DNA of 64,000 nucleotides from Pteria penguin. Taxonomy: Eukaryota; Mollusca; Bivalvia; Pterioida; Pteriidae. The DNA lies in contig CM068586.1 in assembly GCA_035048485.1 (NCBI GenBank), positions 51,512,167 to 51,576,166 on the forward strand, read 5' to 3'. A program made the translations under genes and the position numbers. The notes below the pieces were generated by a model. The model searched no databases and was not told the origin of the DNA. It was given only the letters and a program-made list of their open reading frames with translations. Shown here in pieces: positions 11,577 to 23,248 of the stretch (position 1 is the stretch's first letter; each line of letters starts with the position of its first letter).

Positions 11577-12318
11577 GCCGGTGTGACCAAGTGGATAAGG
11601 CGTTCGGCTCATGATCGAGAGGTCCGGGTTCGACTACCGCCCTGGGCCCACCGGCGTTCTGTCTTTCGGATGAGACAGTCAAAACCTACTGTCCGCGCCA
11701 CTCACTTTGTAAACCGAAAAATCTGGATTTTCACTTATTTATCTTTAAAATAGTTTTACAAAATTAATATCAATCGACAGATCTTGTTTAGTCGTAACTT
11801 TTGGTGTATGTTATATGTTTCTGCGAAGAAGCATTCGTATTTTATAGGGAAAAATCATTTTAGATAGGGCGTTTTCTATGTAAATTTTGACGTGACGTCG
11901 CCGATGTTTAACATTGAGTCTATGGGAAACTTGGCGACGTCACGTCAAAATTTAACATGGAAATCGCCCTATCTAAAATTGATTTTTTCTATAAAATATG
12001 AACGCTTCTTCATACAAACATATAACATACACCAAAAGTTACGACTAAACAAGATCTATCGAATGGTTTTGCCTTTTTGAAATTATTCTGAAGATGAATA
12101 ACTGAAAATCCAGATTTTTCAGTTTCCAGAGTGGGTGGCGCGGACAGTAGGTCCCATGTCACGTTAGGCGTGGCACGTAAAAGATCCCTCACTGCTTCGG
12201 GTGGGTCCGTTGCAAAGTTTTTTTTATGCAATGCATCAGGCAGATGCCGTCACCATATACGTGAAATAATCGTGGAATGACGTAAATAACAATATTCAAA
12301 ATTAAATATTCATAAACA
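11577..12318 (+). mobile_element. SINE family A split by a MITE
   Basis: The tRNA-like head (from GCCGGTGTGACCAAGTGGAT, with box-B-like GGTTCGACTACC) and part of the body occupy 11577-11686. The remaining body and tail resume at 12150 ('GGTCCCATGTCACGTTAGGC'). The SINE is flanked by the 8-bp candidate duplication GACAGACA at 11568-11575 and 12319-12326. The 459-bp interruption is a separate palindromic element. Confidence 0.88.
11689..12147. mobile_element. Palindromic fold-back MITE, TA target site
   Basis: A 459-bp insert that folds on itself over nearly its whole length. The termini CTGTCCGCGCC and GGCGCGGACAG are perfect inverts, and the arms stay highly similar down to 'GACGTGACGTCGCC' / 'GGCGACGTCACGTC' around a loop of about 30 nt near 11905-11933. 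It is flanked by TA on both sides (11687-11688 and 12148-12149). TA duplication is typical of Tc1/mariner-type elements in general, but the family was not identified. Open frames within it are artefacts. Confidence 0.88.
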
Positions 12319-12319
12319 G

Positions 12320-13240
12320 ACAGACACTTCAAGAGCTATATAACTTCCAATTACATTACATATGTTGGCAGCATGAGCGTGCTTCGTATCTTAAAATTGT
12401 TTCATTTCCAACATATCCACTCGAGGGAGGAAGTAATCTTGGATGTACCAAAGTATAACATGACCTCAGCTAATGTCATCTCACTATGCAGATAAAACAA
12501 AATTAAGAAAACAAAGAACATCTTGGAATACCATTTCTCAATCCCAGATCTCCTACTGGTTGTCAGATTAGATCCCTGTAACAGGTCTGCCTCTTGATTA
12601 TTGTAACAAGTAGATATTATCGACAGGTCATTGATTTGGATCTGATGAAAGAGCATCACTACAAAGACACATTAGAACTCCAAAAGAAAGAACGCCATCC
12701 GATTAAGTTGTACGACAAATAGGGCAATAGACATGCTTATAATGATAGAAAAGGTACATAACAAACGAATAATAAGATAAACCTATTAAAGAGAAAGGGA
12801 AAGAAATTTAAATTAGCTAAATGACAACTGAAAGTAACCCAGGACATTTCACCGTGAGATGCTGAATATTACAAGAAATCCAGAGGTGAGTCCAATTGCC
12901 CATCGGAAGTAATGTTCTCGTATTTGGATAGCCTCACCTGCCAGAATACCTTAAATATACAGATGGAAAAAAAAAAAAGAAATTAACCCCCCCCCCTTTC
13001 ACAACCCCCCCCCCCAAAAAAAAACAAAACAAAACAAACAAACAAACAAAAAACAAAGAAAACAAAAACAAACCAAAAAAGCAAAAAAGGACCAAAAAGC
13101 ATAAAAACTTCCACTATTTAAATAAGGGGAAGAACCAATACAGAACTCTAAAACAATACAAACAACAAAACGAAAGAGATATTTAGACAACTTTAAACGA
13201 CCTGATATTAGTAGTTATTACCACACTTTGTCTTTTTCAG
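12320..13240. other. Region upstream of GPCR 1
   Basis: No promoter or 5' exon could be pinned down. A poly-A/poly-C tract lies at about 12968-13080. The last 20 bases form a polypyrimidine tract ending in AG at 13239-13240, read as the splice acceptor of the receptor exon. Confidence 0.45.
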
Positions 13241-14436
13241 AAAACATAACGGAAATTATCAACGGGAGCAGCTGGATGGAACCAGTGGGATTTCCGTCCA
13301 ACCTCTCCTCCGACATCCCAGAATCGCTTCGCTTGACGAGACTGATTGTGCAGTCCATTCTCTTTCCAATTGTAGTCTGTTGTGGAGTTGTCGGAAATGT
13401 CTTTAATATTATCGTTCTCCAACACCGGAAGATGCGCAGCTCAACAAACGTTTACTTGATGGCGCTCGCTGTGTGTGACACAATGTATCTGGTACTTATG
13501 TTTGTACTATCGTTTGTGAATTGTAACAATGAAAATCTATCATGGATGGCGTTGCAGTTTGTTCCGTTCGGACGAATGATTTCGGATCTTTTTGGAAATA
13601 CGGGCGTGTGGTTAACCGTTGCATTTACTATTGAACGGTTTGTTGGTGTCTGTTACCCAATGAAAGGGAAAGCATGGTGTACGGTCAAGAAAGCAAAAAT
13701 TGCCTCGTTAATAGTTCTTTTACTATGTATGATTAACACTATTCCCAATGTTTTCGAAATAAAAATAGTTGAAACCGAGAACGAACAATTAAATTCTACG
13801 GAACAGAGAAAATTTAAATGTGGTCAAACTGATCTCGCCAAGAAAAACAGTTATAACACTGGTTTTCAATGGTGGTACGTAGCCTTCTTCAGTCTACTTC
13901 CGTTCGCATTCTTGTTTGTGTTCAACAGCATCTTAATTAAATCCGTTTGGGAAGCCAACAAACGACGGCACATGTTATCCAACTCAAACGTCGTGGGCGA
14001 GAATCAAAAACAAAGCAAGGAGCAGCAGCGAGTGACAATGATGTTGATTACGGTCGTGTTAATATTCTTCGTCTGTCAGCTACCATGGACGGTGTTACTA
14101 CTCTTCCGGGCGGCAAATGACATATCAACCCCTAGTGTTACCTTGCGTATACTAGGCAACATATGTAATTTCTTAGTGGGGTTAAATTCTTCGGTTAATT
14201 TTCTTCTTTATTCCTATTTCAGTAGCAAATTCAGGCGTACTTTCAAAAACTTGTTTTGTAAATGGAGCAGTAAGAAGTCGCGCAGAAACAAATTGTCCTA
14301 TTCGGCCGATAATTTCCGAAAGTCTCTATCGTCGAAAGAGAGTACGACAACAACTTCCGTATCCTCTTACAAATCAAAAAGAAGTACCATCAGTGATGCT
14401 TATAAATGTAGTTCTGTACCAATAGAAGAGATTTAA
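13241..14436 (+). CDS. Class A (rhodopsin-family) peptide-type GPCR, FMRFamide-receptor-like
   Basis: Plasma-membrane seven-helix receptor, probably for a neuropeptide; the ligand is not determinable. Residues are numbered from a TTG codon at 13228, the upstream limit of the frame. Membrane segments lie at about 39-65, 74-98, 112-141, 155-177, 214-240, 268-293 and 305-330. Hallmarks are LAVCD in TM2 (80-84), IERF in place of DRY (135-138), FVCQLP in TM6, and NFLLY in place of NPxxY (324-328); ECL2 has Cys198. Sequons NIT, NGS and NLS lie in the N-terminus, and the tail is Ser/Lys/Thr-rich. No ATG opens the frame before Met17 (13276). A strong acceptor 'TTGTCTTTTTCAG' ends at 13240, and two sequons precede Met17. 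I therefore favour a spliced gene whose first exon is upstream, with an intronless start at 13276 as the alternative. FMRFamide-receptor-like is inferred from motif style only. Confidence 0.93.
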
Positions 14437-14593
14437 CATTACTTACTGCAGAGTTATCCAATATAAGGAAACATTCATCAGGCTAGTTCAATGATAAAGT
14501 GTTAACACGTCCGCGGTAGAAATTAACATCGACGCCACGTGTCATTTGGAGGTTGATGTATTACAGCAAGGCTTGCGATCTCTATTTAATCTC

Positions 14594-14599
14594 AATAAA
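14594..14599 (+). terminator. Candidate polyadenylation signal for GPCR 1
   Basis: AATAAA about 160 nt past the receptor stop codon, followed by T-rich sequence. Confidence 0.5.
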
Positions 14600-17385
14600 T
14601 ATGTTTAGCTTCTCTTATTATATTGTCATCAATTTCAAGATTTTTTGTCACGTGATTGAGTCACATCTTTTACTTTCGGTTTGTTTTTGTTATTGATGAA
14701 TGCTATTATGTCATTTGATAGACAGTTCTCCTGCATTCAAAATTTGGATTCTTAAGTGATCGAATGGAATAAATCACCAAGTAGGAACTCCATTGAGGTT
14801 CTCCATTGTCAGATCTGGGATCGATTTCAAGTACAGGCAAACCTAAAAAGACGGATTGTGTACATTCTAAACGTGTGCGCTTTTCCGATTAAGGTTGTCC
14901 TCTATCCTTAAACATTGGCTGTCGCCTGACCGTTGGTAAAGGTACTATAATTATCGCAAATATTTGGGAGTCTTGCCTATTAATATCTTAAAAGCAGAGA
15001 TCTCTTATCTGTTGATATGTTGAAGGGCTTTTTAAAAGGGAGAAAGATCGGAACCCCGACGATTCTCGTTTAAATATCCCATACACTATTGCTTGCATTT
15101 TTAAGTCTGTTCAGAACCTATCGTAAAATAACCTTAACCTTTTTTTCAATTTGCATTCCGTTCATAAGATACCGATTATTCTAAATCACGTCTGAATACT
15201 TCTGAATAATTTCTATGCCTTAGAATCAAAGATTAGGGAGCATCTAGTTTCTGTGGCCTGTCTGTCTCTCTATTTGTCTGTGGAGAAACAAAACAAAGCA
15301 AAAAAAAAAAAGAAAAAAGAAAGAAAGAAAACTAAAAGCAAACCAAAAAAGAAACAAAAAACAAGCAAGCAAACAAAAACCAAAAACAAAGCATTACATA
15401 TCTATAAAACTATAAGAAAATAGAGCTTTCATGTTTCATATGCGTATTCATGTGAGAAGACTTTTCCGTCAGTTCAATAATGTCTGACCTCGTGACCTTG
15501 ACAATAACTTTTGACCTACTTTTAAAAAGCTTTAACATTTGTCGTATTTTTGACTTTGTTGCCGACGGTTTCACAAACACATCTTGTTCATTTTTATTTT
15601 ATGAGAAAGGAAAGGTCACATAACGACAGCAGAATCCCTAGTCTTCGCGCTTTCCTACCCTTCTCATGTTGGAGTTCTTTAAATCTTAGTCGACCGGTAG
15701 AAGTTGCCGTCTGCTGTGGCTAATGTTTGTTAATCAGCAAATATAGATCTTAACCCTTTGGTCAGATGTGTGCTGCAACGGTCAAGGGTCAAATTATCGA
15801 CAGTTAAGGATTATAGTATTGATAAGAACAATTTTCCTGTAGTATTTGCACCGGCATGGAAGAGAACCTCATCAGTGGCGAATTTACATAAATGTATTCC
15901 CCTCCCCTTTTCGCCACAAACGTATAAGGCATACAAAGATGATAAGATTGAAAACACTCAAATACTGTCAGTAGAACTCCAGATCTGGCACCTGAAACGG
16001 TTGAGTATTTTGGCTAATACCTGACTTTCAGACGTGCCCCCCCCCCTTTCGTTTACATAAATCCATCATTGCTTCATTTCCTGGTTTTCATGCTTTATCT
16101 GTTTTCAACGAATCAAGTTATAATGTTGGGCTCATTTCTCTGCCTTATAATTTGAAGTATTTCATTACAATCTCCAAGATTTATGTAACAAATAGTCAAT
16201 CAGGATACTGACTTTGCAATAATCTAAATTTGACTGGTAAATTTAAGATTTGGTGTTCGACAGTAAGAGATGTGTAGACAAGAATTTCGATCTCGGCTCG
16301 AGAGTTCTCTTACTTGTTCTTAGTCTCGCCTTTTTCTCCAGTAACTGTCAACATTTCATTACAATTATCATAGTTAAAATGAAAAACCATAGCTAACCAG
16401 TGGTTACAGTTTTAGAAACAATTAATTTATTTTAGAAGATTTTTGTAAAAAGAATCTATAATACTTTACAAAGCTTGTTTCATATGCTACAAATCAGTTC
16501 ACTGACTAGAACTTAAAGTCTTCTCATTTCAATGTATAGACAGATGAAATTTAACCATTTATTAACTTAACCAGTGCTTAAAGTTTTGAACAACTGGCCC
16601 CAGGTTAATATCGTTGCAGTGATAAAAGATTTTGATCAGTTGTGATAAAAAACGTTCGACGTTTTAGTGATATGTCAACGAATATCGCGGTTCAAGAATC
16701 CTCCAACTCGTGCTGGGCTCATTTCTCCGTCTAATATCTGGCAATTTGTCACTTCAATCGTCAAGATTTTCATAGCCGCAAATAATACATCAGGCTAGTA
16801 CCTTTGCAAAAATCTAACATTTTGATTGATAAATCAATACTTGGTAATAAAGCTGACATCTAATAAAGGGCATGTCTCAAACTTTCAATTCATTTTTACA
16901 AATGACGGACGTTGTTGTTTACGCACATAATTAATGTATTTTTTTTATATTTATCATATTTATAAAACATCAATTATTTAATTATTCATGATCAATTGTG
17001 TCGTTTTATGTCGATGTTAGAAGGTTTACACGATGCTTTCATGGCCAGGGAACAAATCAATGGGAACGATATATCAAATCTCGTAAAATCTCGCAGTACA
17101 CGATATTCGACTAGATTTTTTTTAAAAAAAACAATACGCTTTGATCATCGTAATTTATAAAAGACGCTGATGTGATGAGTTTGGCGCCATGTCATTGCAC
17201 CATCGCAATCGCGATTCAGTTCTGCAACTTTACAATGCGATGGTGTGAATATGGCCCTATCCGGATTCCATAGAGGGCTGAATTTATTTATTTATTGAAA
17301 ACAGGGAGGGAGAGCATTTTTGTTTTTCCCTTCAAAAGAGCCTGTGTTCTGTTTGTGTGGTTTTTCTTTGTTATTACGATGATAC
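14600..17385. other. Intergenic, no gene seen
   Basis: AT-rich sequence. An A-rich low-complexity tract is at 15288-15390 and a C run at about 16037. An 88-codon open frame at 15758-16024 has no recognised homologue. Confidence 0.4.
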
Positions 17386-17389
17386 ATTG

Positions 17390-18960
17390 GAAGTTAAGAA
17401 TATGACAATGCAAATAAATTATCAACGGAAGAGGATTTCAAATCGGGAAAGAGGTGTCGAGATAAAAATCGACCATACTCAATGGCATGTAAACTGGATA
17501 TTCAAGGAATTTTCTTCATTCATTGCGAAGTAGAATGCTTACGTTAGCAAATAGCAGGTCTCAAAGCTCATATTGCCTAAGATCGGTCTATATACTCAAG
17601 CAAGTAGAATAAAATACGATTTCATTGCACTTCATCTCGATTTCAAAATAACACATTGACATTTAATATGTCTTAATCTCTGTCATTTTCTTATCTTTTT
17701 TTTTTTTTTTTGTTGTTGTTTTTGTTTTTTGCTTTGCTCTACTTTTTCATTATTATCATTAATTAATCATTAAATTTATATAAATTAAAAAAAAAAAAGA
17801 AAGAAAGAAAAGGGGGGGGGGGGGCACCAGGCAGATGGTATGTATATTATCAACATTCAATAGAGCGATTCATTGGACATATTTATAGTATTTACCCTTT
17901 TTATCTCTTTCTCTTCTTCTTCTTTTTCTTCTTCATTTTATCTTCTTCTGTTTAGGTTTGAAGTTGAGTTTGTTATTTAAGGATTTTGTTTTTTTCTTTA
18001 CTTGTCGATTTTATTGCGGTTGTCTTTGTATGTATGTATTATTTTGGGATTTGTTTTTGTTTTGTATGTGGGTTTTTTTTTGGGGGGGGGGGTTGTTATT
18101 GTTATTTTTGTTTTGTTTTGTTGTTGTTGTTGTTGTTTTTATGTCTGTCTTCTCTTTTGTGGTTTCCTTCGCTTTGACAGTCAGCTGAATGATACAATGG
18201 TAGTAAAGAAATTGACAACGCAAAATTATCAACGAAAGAAGATTTCATATCGGGAAAGAGTTGTTGAGTATACAATAGGCCATAAACGATGACAGTTAAG
18301 AAGATAATAAGTAAGCTGCCTATTATAGGAATGTTCTTTATTCCATGCGAAATAGAATGCTTATATAAGCAAATAGCAGGTCTCAAAGCTCACATTCCCA
18401 AGACCGGTCTACATAACTGAACAAGGAGAAAAATAAAAAACGATTTCCTTCCACTTCATCTCGATTCCAAAATGATTATTGACAATACTGATACTACATT
18501 TTTTGACGTGTCTTAATCATTTTTTACTTTTAAACAACACAAACACTCTTTGCCGCAAATTTTCGGCCTCCTGGCCTTTATCAAGCAATTGTTAGAAAAG
18601 TACAGAATGAGAGAAATGAGAAGCTTGTTTATATTAGACATGTAAAGATGGATGTTACATAGTTCTTCTGTACTTTTCTAACAATTGCTTGATAAAGGCC
18701 AGGAGGCCGAAAATTTGCGGCAAAGAGTGTTTGTGTTGTTTCTTTTAGTGTATTTTAATTCCCATTGGAGGACTACTTATTCTATTTTTTTTTTTTACTT
18801 TTACTTTATTTTATTTTGTTTGTACATGTGTTTATTCATTATTCTTTGTTTGTTGGCTGGTTCATTTAGGAAAGGGGGGGGGGGGGGGTGTCACCAGGAA
18901 GATGTTGTCGCTATCATCACCTTCTCATAGGGCCGTTTACCTCTCTTCTTCTTCTTCTTT
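17390..18960 (+). repeat. Old direct tandem duplication, two units
   Basis: Blocks such as 'AAATAGCAGGTCTCAAAGCT', 'CACTTCATCTCGAT' and a poly-G run followed by 'CACCAGG' occur in the same order in unit 1 (about 17390-17960) and unit 2 (about 18200-18960). Only unit 2 carries the perfect fold-back element at 18532-18741, so that insertion came after the duplication. Both units end in T/G-rich low-complexity DNA (17958-18160, 18960-19270). Confidence 0.75.
18532..18741. mobile_element. Fold-back element with perfect 74-bp arms
   Basis: Bases 18532-18605 and 18668-18741 are exact reverse complements over 74 bp, separated by a 62-nt spacer. The arms contain 'ACAAACACTCTTTGCCGC', 'AAATTTTCGGCCTCC' and 'CTTTATCAAGCAATTG'. 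The terminal blocks match the older copy at 1821-2037. No coding capacity. Perfect arms suggest recent insertion or arm homogenisation. Confidence 0.95.
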
Positions 18961-19309
18961 GATCTCATATAAGTTATTTTTTTTTCAGTTCTTGATTTTC
19001 TTATTGTGTTTGTGTAGGTGAGTGTGTGTGTAGGTGTGTATATGTGTGTGTGTTGTGTTTTGAATTTGAATTATGTATTGTTTTTGTTTGTTTGCTTGTT
19101 TCTTTTTTATTTTGGGAGGGGGTGTTGATGTTTATATTTATTGGGGTTTTTATTATCTATCCGTTCATTTTGTTTTTGCTGCATTTGTTTGTTTTCTTAG
19201 GGAGGGTGGAGTGGGATTTTGTGTCTGTACGTGCGTGCGTGTATGTGTGTCGACTTTTTTTTTTGGATATGAAAGGATCAATTAGTATTTGTGTACCTAG
19301 GTCAGTAAG

Positions 19310-20600
19310 ATAACCTTTATGTCCTAAAACCGTTCACATGTGTCATATCAGTGCGTCTACCGTATTGTCTAAGCAGTGCTAATGAAAAAATAAAATAAAA
19401 ATAAGAAAAGGAAATTATTATTCCAAGGTCACATTAGACATATGTGAATGTGTCGATGATAAAACAGAGGTGTGCTGGGAAGTCGACAGATAGCACAAAA
19501 ATCAAAGAAACGAAAATTAACTAAATAACTAAAAGTTTTTCAGATTTGAAATACCAATCGCAGAAAACTCTATTAATTATTTATTTATCTATCTATTTAG
19601 TTATTTATTTATTTATTTGTTATTAGCAGAAGTAGCAGTAGTAGTACTATTTTTATGAAATAAAATATTGTACAAAAATCTCCATGAAAAAATCAAACAG
19701 CATTGAAAACCAGAGTGATAGCACTACACTTGAAAGCAAACCATTAGGATCACTTTGAAGCACATATTTTTCTTCTTGGCCTTCTAGAGCGGTAAGAAGT
19801 GTCATTTACTCTTAAGAAGGGCTTACAAATTTTACTTCCGTCTTGAGAGATAAGACAGTCATATGCTAAGTCCTGTTTAACAACATCAAGACTGTTCGAC
19901 AATGGTGACATATTTCCTCTTGGCAGATGATTTTATTGACTTTCCTGCAAAATAATCTCAACTTCTCACATGTTATGTCGACTTGTCAGAATTTTATATC
20001 GACTTATTACACATTAAGTCGACTTTTCGAAAGAAAGAAAGAAAGAAAAACGAACAAATCTTTATGAAGTTACTTTTCGTATGAAGAGTCATTTCTATAG
20101 TCGTTTTAACCACCTCGCGCCCATTTTTTTTTTTTATTTATTTTTCTATTTATTTTTTTTTTCGAAATCGAGAACGAAATTTTCTGAAGAGTTATTGGAA
20201 TACTACTTGTCCAAAATAATATGTTTAAGCTTATACTTTTTCTGTGTATATCTTAAATCATTGGGGCAACAATATAAATCAGAAATGATGAAAAAGACCA
20301 TAAATTACATGATTTTTTTTCTTATTGTTTCCTGTGTAAATTGAACAAAATGCAGGTTCAAAGATTTATAAATAGTATCACAATACTGGTAAACAAGTAA
20401 AGGAAGATGTTCAGGCTGGATGAGCGTGGTATATTAAACAATGGGAGAAACTGTAGTCCACAGTCCAAACTATGCAGTTCCTAACTCATGCCATTTATAT
20501 GCTATAAATAGGTTGCTACTATTGGCGCCGCTTAAAATAGCACGACACTTGATTATTGCGCAGCGTTCGCATGTTTGTGAAATTGAAAAGTACTGTAGTC
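19310..20600. other. Intergenic, no gene seen
   Basis: AT-rich with short (TTTA)-type runs near 19580-19620 and poly-T near 20125-20165. No recognised gene. Confidence 0.4.
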
Positions 20601-20635
20601 TTTAAATGTATCTTGATTGATTGATTGATTGATTT

Positions 20636-20817
20636 TTGTTTTACGTCACACCAATATTTCACGTATATGGTGACGGTATCTGCCTGATGCGGGGCATACA
20701 AATTTTGACCTTTGCAACGGACTCACCCGAAGCAGTGAGGGATCTTTAACGTGCTATGCACACCACGACACGGGGCCTCGGTTTTTACTGTCACATCCGA
20801 AAGACAGGGCACCGGCA
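20636..20817 (-). mobile_element. SINE family A, headless copy with intact TSD
   Basis: The reverse-oriented body of SINE A lies between perfect 15-bp duplications TTAAATGTATCTTGA (20602-20616, 20818-20832), with a (TTGA)n-type tail at 20617-20635. The tRNA-like head with boxes A and B is missing. The sequence passes directly from GCACCGG to C, as if the DNA between the two CACCGG motifs of a full copy had been lost. Confidence 0.88.
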
Positions 20818-21283
20818 TTAAATGTATCTTGAGTGAACGAACACAATTCATTTCATAATCACCTCAGCTAATGTAAGTTATCTTTGTACTTTTTTCTACA
20901 CGATACAAGATTGAGGTTGTGCTTAAATTCCTCTTTTATAAAAATGACTTGCTGTATGACCCCTATAGTTTTTGAATTGCGATATTAAAAAAGTCTTTTC
21001 ACATTTTATAGTAATCTTTTTCACGAATTATTATGACGGGGGAAAGCTTTCTTCGGTATGTAAAGACACCGGTTCGAACTCAGTACGACAACTGAAGAGG
21101 TAACTCGCCACTCTTCTTAACGGTGCTTAAGCGTAGTCTTGACCAATCGTAGCACATTTTTGGTCAGTCGTAAGAAAACGAGATATACATGTACTTTAAC
21201 TCCCGAGTTTAGTACATTTCATGACGATTATTCTACGACGCGTCACTACTCTCACATTGACGTAGCTTTGATTTAATTATGAC

Positions 21284-22140
21284 TTAAAGGCATCCTCACA
21301 TATAGGCGCATCGATCTAAAGGTCTCTTCACATATAGATATTTTCATTATCAGTAATTTAGCAGGAGTTACCTCCCGTTGTCGGCCATGTTTGTGGTCAA
21401 GCATGAGTTTTTGCCTCATATTCATACTAAGTTTAATCAATTTTTCTTAGAAAGTTGTTGATATTTACAATCACTTACACACTTTTTTGCATCGTCTAGT
21501 ACCTCAAAATCTACATAAGCATTGCAAAAGCACAGGAAATATTCTTAGTTAGGTAACCTACATAATTTGGTTGATTTATGAACAAATATTCAGTTCTATA
21601 CCTCAAAAATGGCGGACAAATTATCACAAGGGAAGTATCTCCAATAAATATCTACGCTAATGAGACCTATCTATGGGCGAATCGATATAGAGGCCTTCTC
21701 ACATATGAGCGAATCGATATAAAGGTTTCCTCACATATAGGCGAATCGATATAAAGGCCTCCTCACATATAGGCGAATCGATATAAAGGCTTCTACACAT
21801 ATACGCGAATCGATATAAAGGCTTCTTCACATATAGGCGAATCGATATAAAGGCCTCCTCACATATAGGCGAATCGATATAAAGGCTTCTTCACATATAG
21901 GCGAATCGATATAAAGGCCTCCTCACATATAGGCGAATCGATATAAACGAAGGCTTGCGAATTTGGTAAATTTGTCAAAACTGGTGATGTCTGATCGAAA
22001 ACTTCTTTAAACGTTTGAAATGAAACGTTATTATATAGTTTCGTGTATAGTTCTTGGTCAAACTTTGACAGGTTTGACAAATTTACCAAATTCGCAAGTC
22101 TGCGTTTATATGGATTCGCCTGAATGTGAGAGGGCCTTAA
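21284..22140. mobile_element. Fold-back element with 32-bp tandem array in one arm
   Basis: Nine 32-bp units containing GCGAATCGATATAAAGG lie at 21674-21950, and related single units lie near 21300-21340. Past the array, 'GCTTGCGAATTTGGTAAA' (about 21953-21970) is inverted at 22081-22098. The inversion continues through one unit on the right ('TTTATATGGATTCGCC…GTGAGAGGGCCTT'). The structure therefore resembles a fold-back element whose left terminal repeat has expanded in tandem. No transposase seen. Confidence 0.65.
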
Positions 22141-22338
22141 ATCCGTTTTATCCTTAGTAGCTGCCACATGGCAACGACTTAGCGACGACTGATTACGATC
22201 TCCTACGACTTGCTCCGAAGCAGTAACGGACATACATGGTTTTGCTTCAACTGATGCCGGAATAGGTATGACAGATCCGTTTTGCTGTATCCAGAACATA
22301 ATAGTCTAGTAGTGGTAAATCGTACTTTAGCCAAAGTC

Positions 22339-22401
22339 AGTCGTGGAGCAGTCGGCATTAGTCGTGGAGCAGTCGGCATTAGTCGTGGAGCAGTCGGCAT
22401 T
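22339..22401. repeat. 21-bp minisatellite, 3 units
   Basis: Three exact 21-bp units beginning AGTCGTGGAGCAGTCGG. Partly similar motifs (CGACTTGCTCC) occur in inverted sense at 22170-22216. Confidence 0.9.
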
Positions 22402-22419
22402 AGTCGGAACAAGTCGTAG

Positions 22420-23190
22420 TATATTGTAGTAGAACTCTATAAAGCTGTAGAGACGGTGCTTGTACAAGTCGGCGATATCTATCGCTAGCCGCACGAACCT
22501 AAAATGTTGAGGTAGCATGCTAGATGCCTGTTTAGGTTTTATCCTTTAAAAAGGGAAAGGGAAATATGCTTTCTGTTTGTAGATAATTTGAAATGAATGG
22601 CATTTAGATTATTCAAAATGAAACTTTGTGAAAATTTATAACGCCCATCAAAAGAGAGAGAGGAGAGAGAGAGAGAAGAAAAGAAAAAGGAAAAAAAAAA
22701 AACGCTGAAAGAATGTAGAATGCATTATGTTCTTCAGTTTCGCGCTCGAGTCTTGTGTTAGGGGTAATAAGTTTCTTTTTACGTCGATGGGAAAGCAGGA
22801 CTGGGCTATACTTGTACTATAGTTTCTCTTCGAGGACGGAGATTTCTAGGGACAAATTATGGCAAATCTTCGGGGAAGATGCACCTCATACTACATAAAC
22901 CGGGAAAAATAATAATAAACAACAAACAAAACTCAGCAACACACACACACACAAACAAACAAACAAACAAACAAACACATACACACACACACCACCATTA
23001 ACACACAAACCAACAAAAAATTGCCTTAGTTATTTTACTGTGCTGCCTTCTGTGCAAAAATACTCTAACATGTACGACGGAAGTCCAAAATCCTCCTATA
23101 AGGGAATTGTCCAATTTTAAAACAAAATTCGCTATGCTTTGTTAACCATTCGCATGATAACAGAGACACATTGAATATGAACGGATATAA
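22420..23190. other. Intergenic, 3' side of GPCR 2
   Basis: Only low-complexity GA-rich (22650-22690) and CA-rich (22918-23010) tracts were recognised. Confidence 0.45.
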
Positions 23191-23191
23191 C

Positions 23192-23197
23192 TTTATT
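23192..23197 (-). terminator. Candidate polyadenylation signal for GPCR 2
   Basis: TTTATT on + reads AATAAA on the - strand, about 55 nt past the stop codon of the receptor. Confidence 0.5.
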
Positions 23198-23248
23198 TTA
23201 TGGAAACAAATATCTACGATCATTTCATTTCAAAATAGAGTATATGTT

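Noticed and set aside
21674..21950. CRISPR-like array
   Set aside because: The 32-bp units are contiguous without variable spacers, and the DNA is clearly animal.
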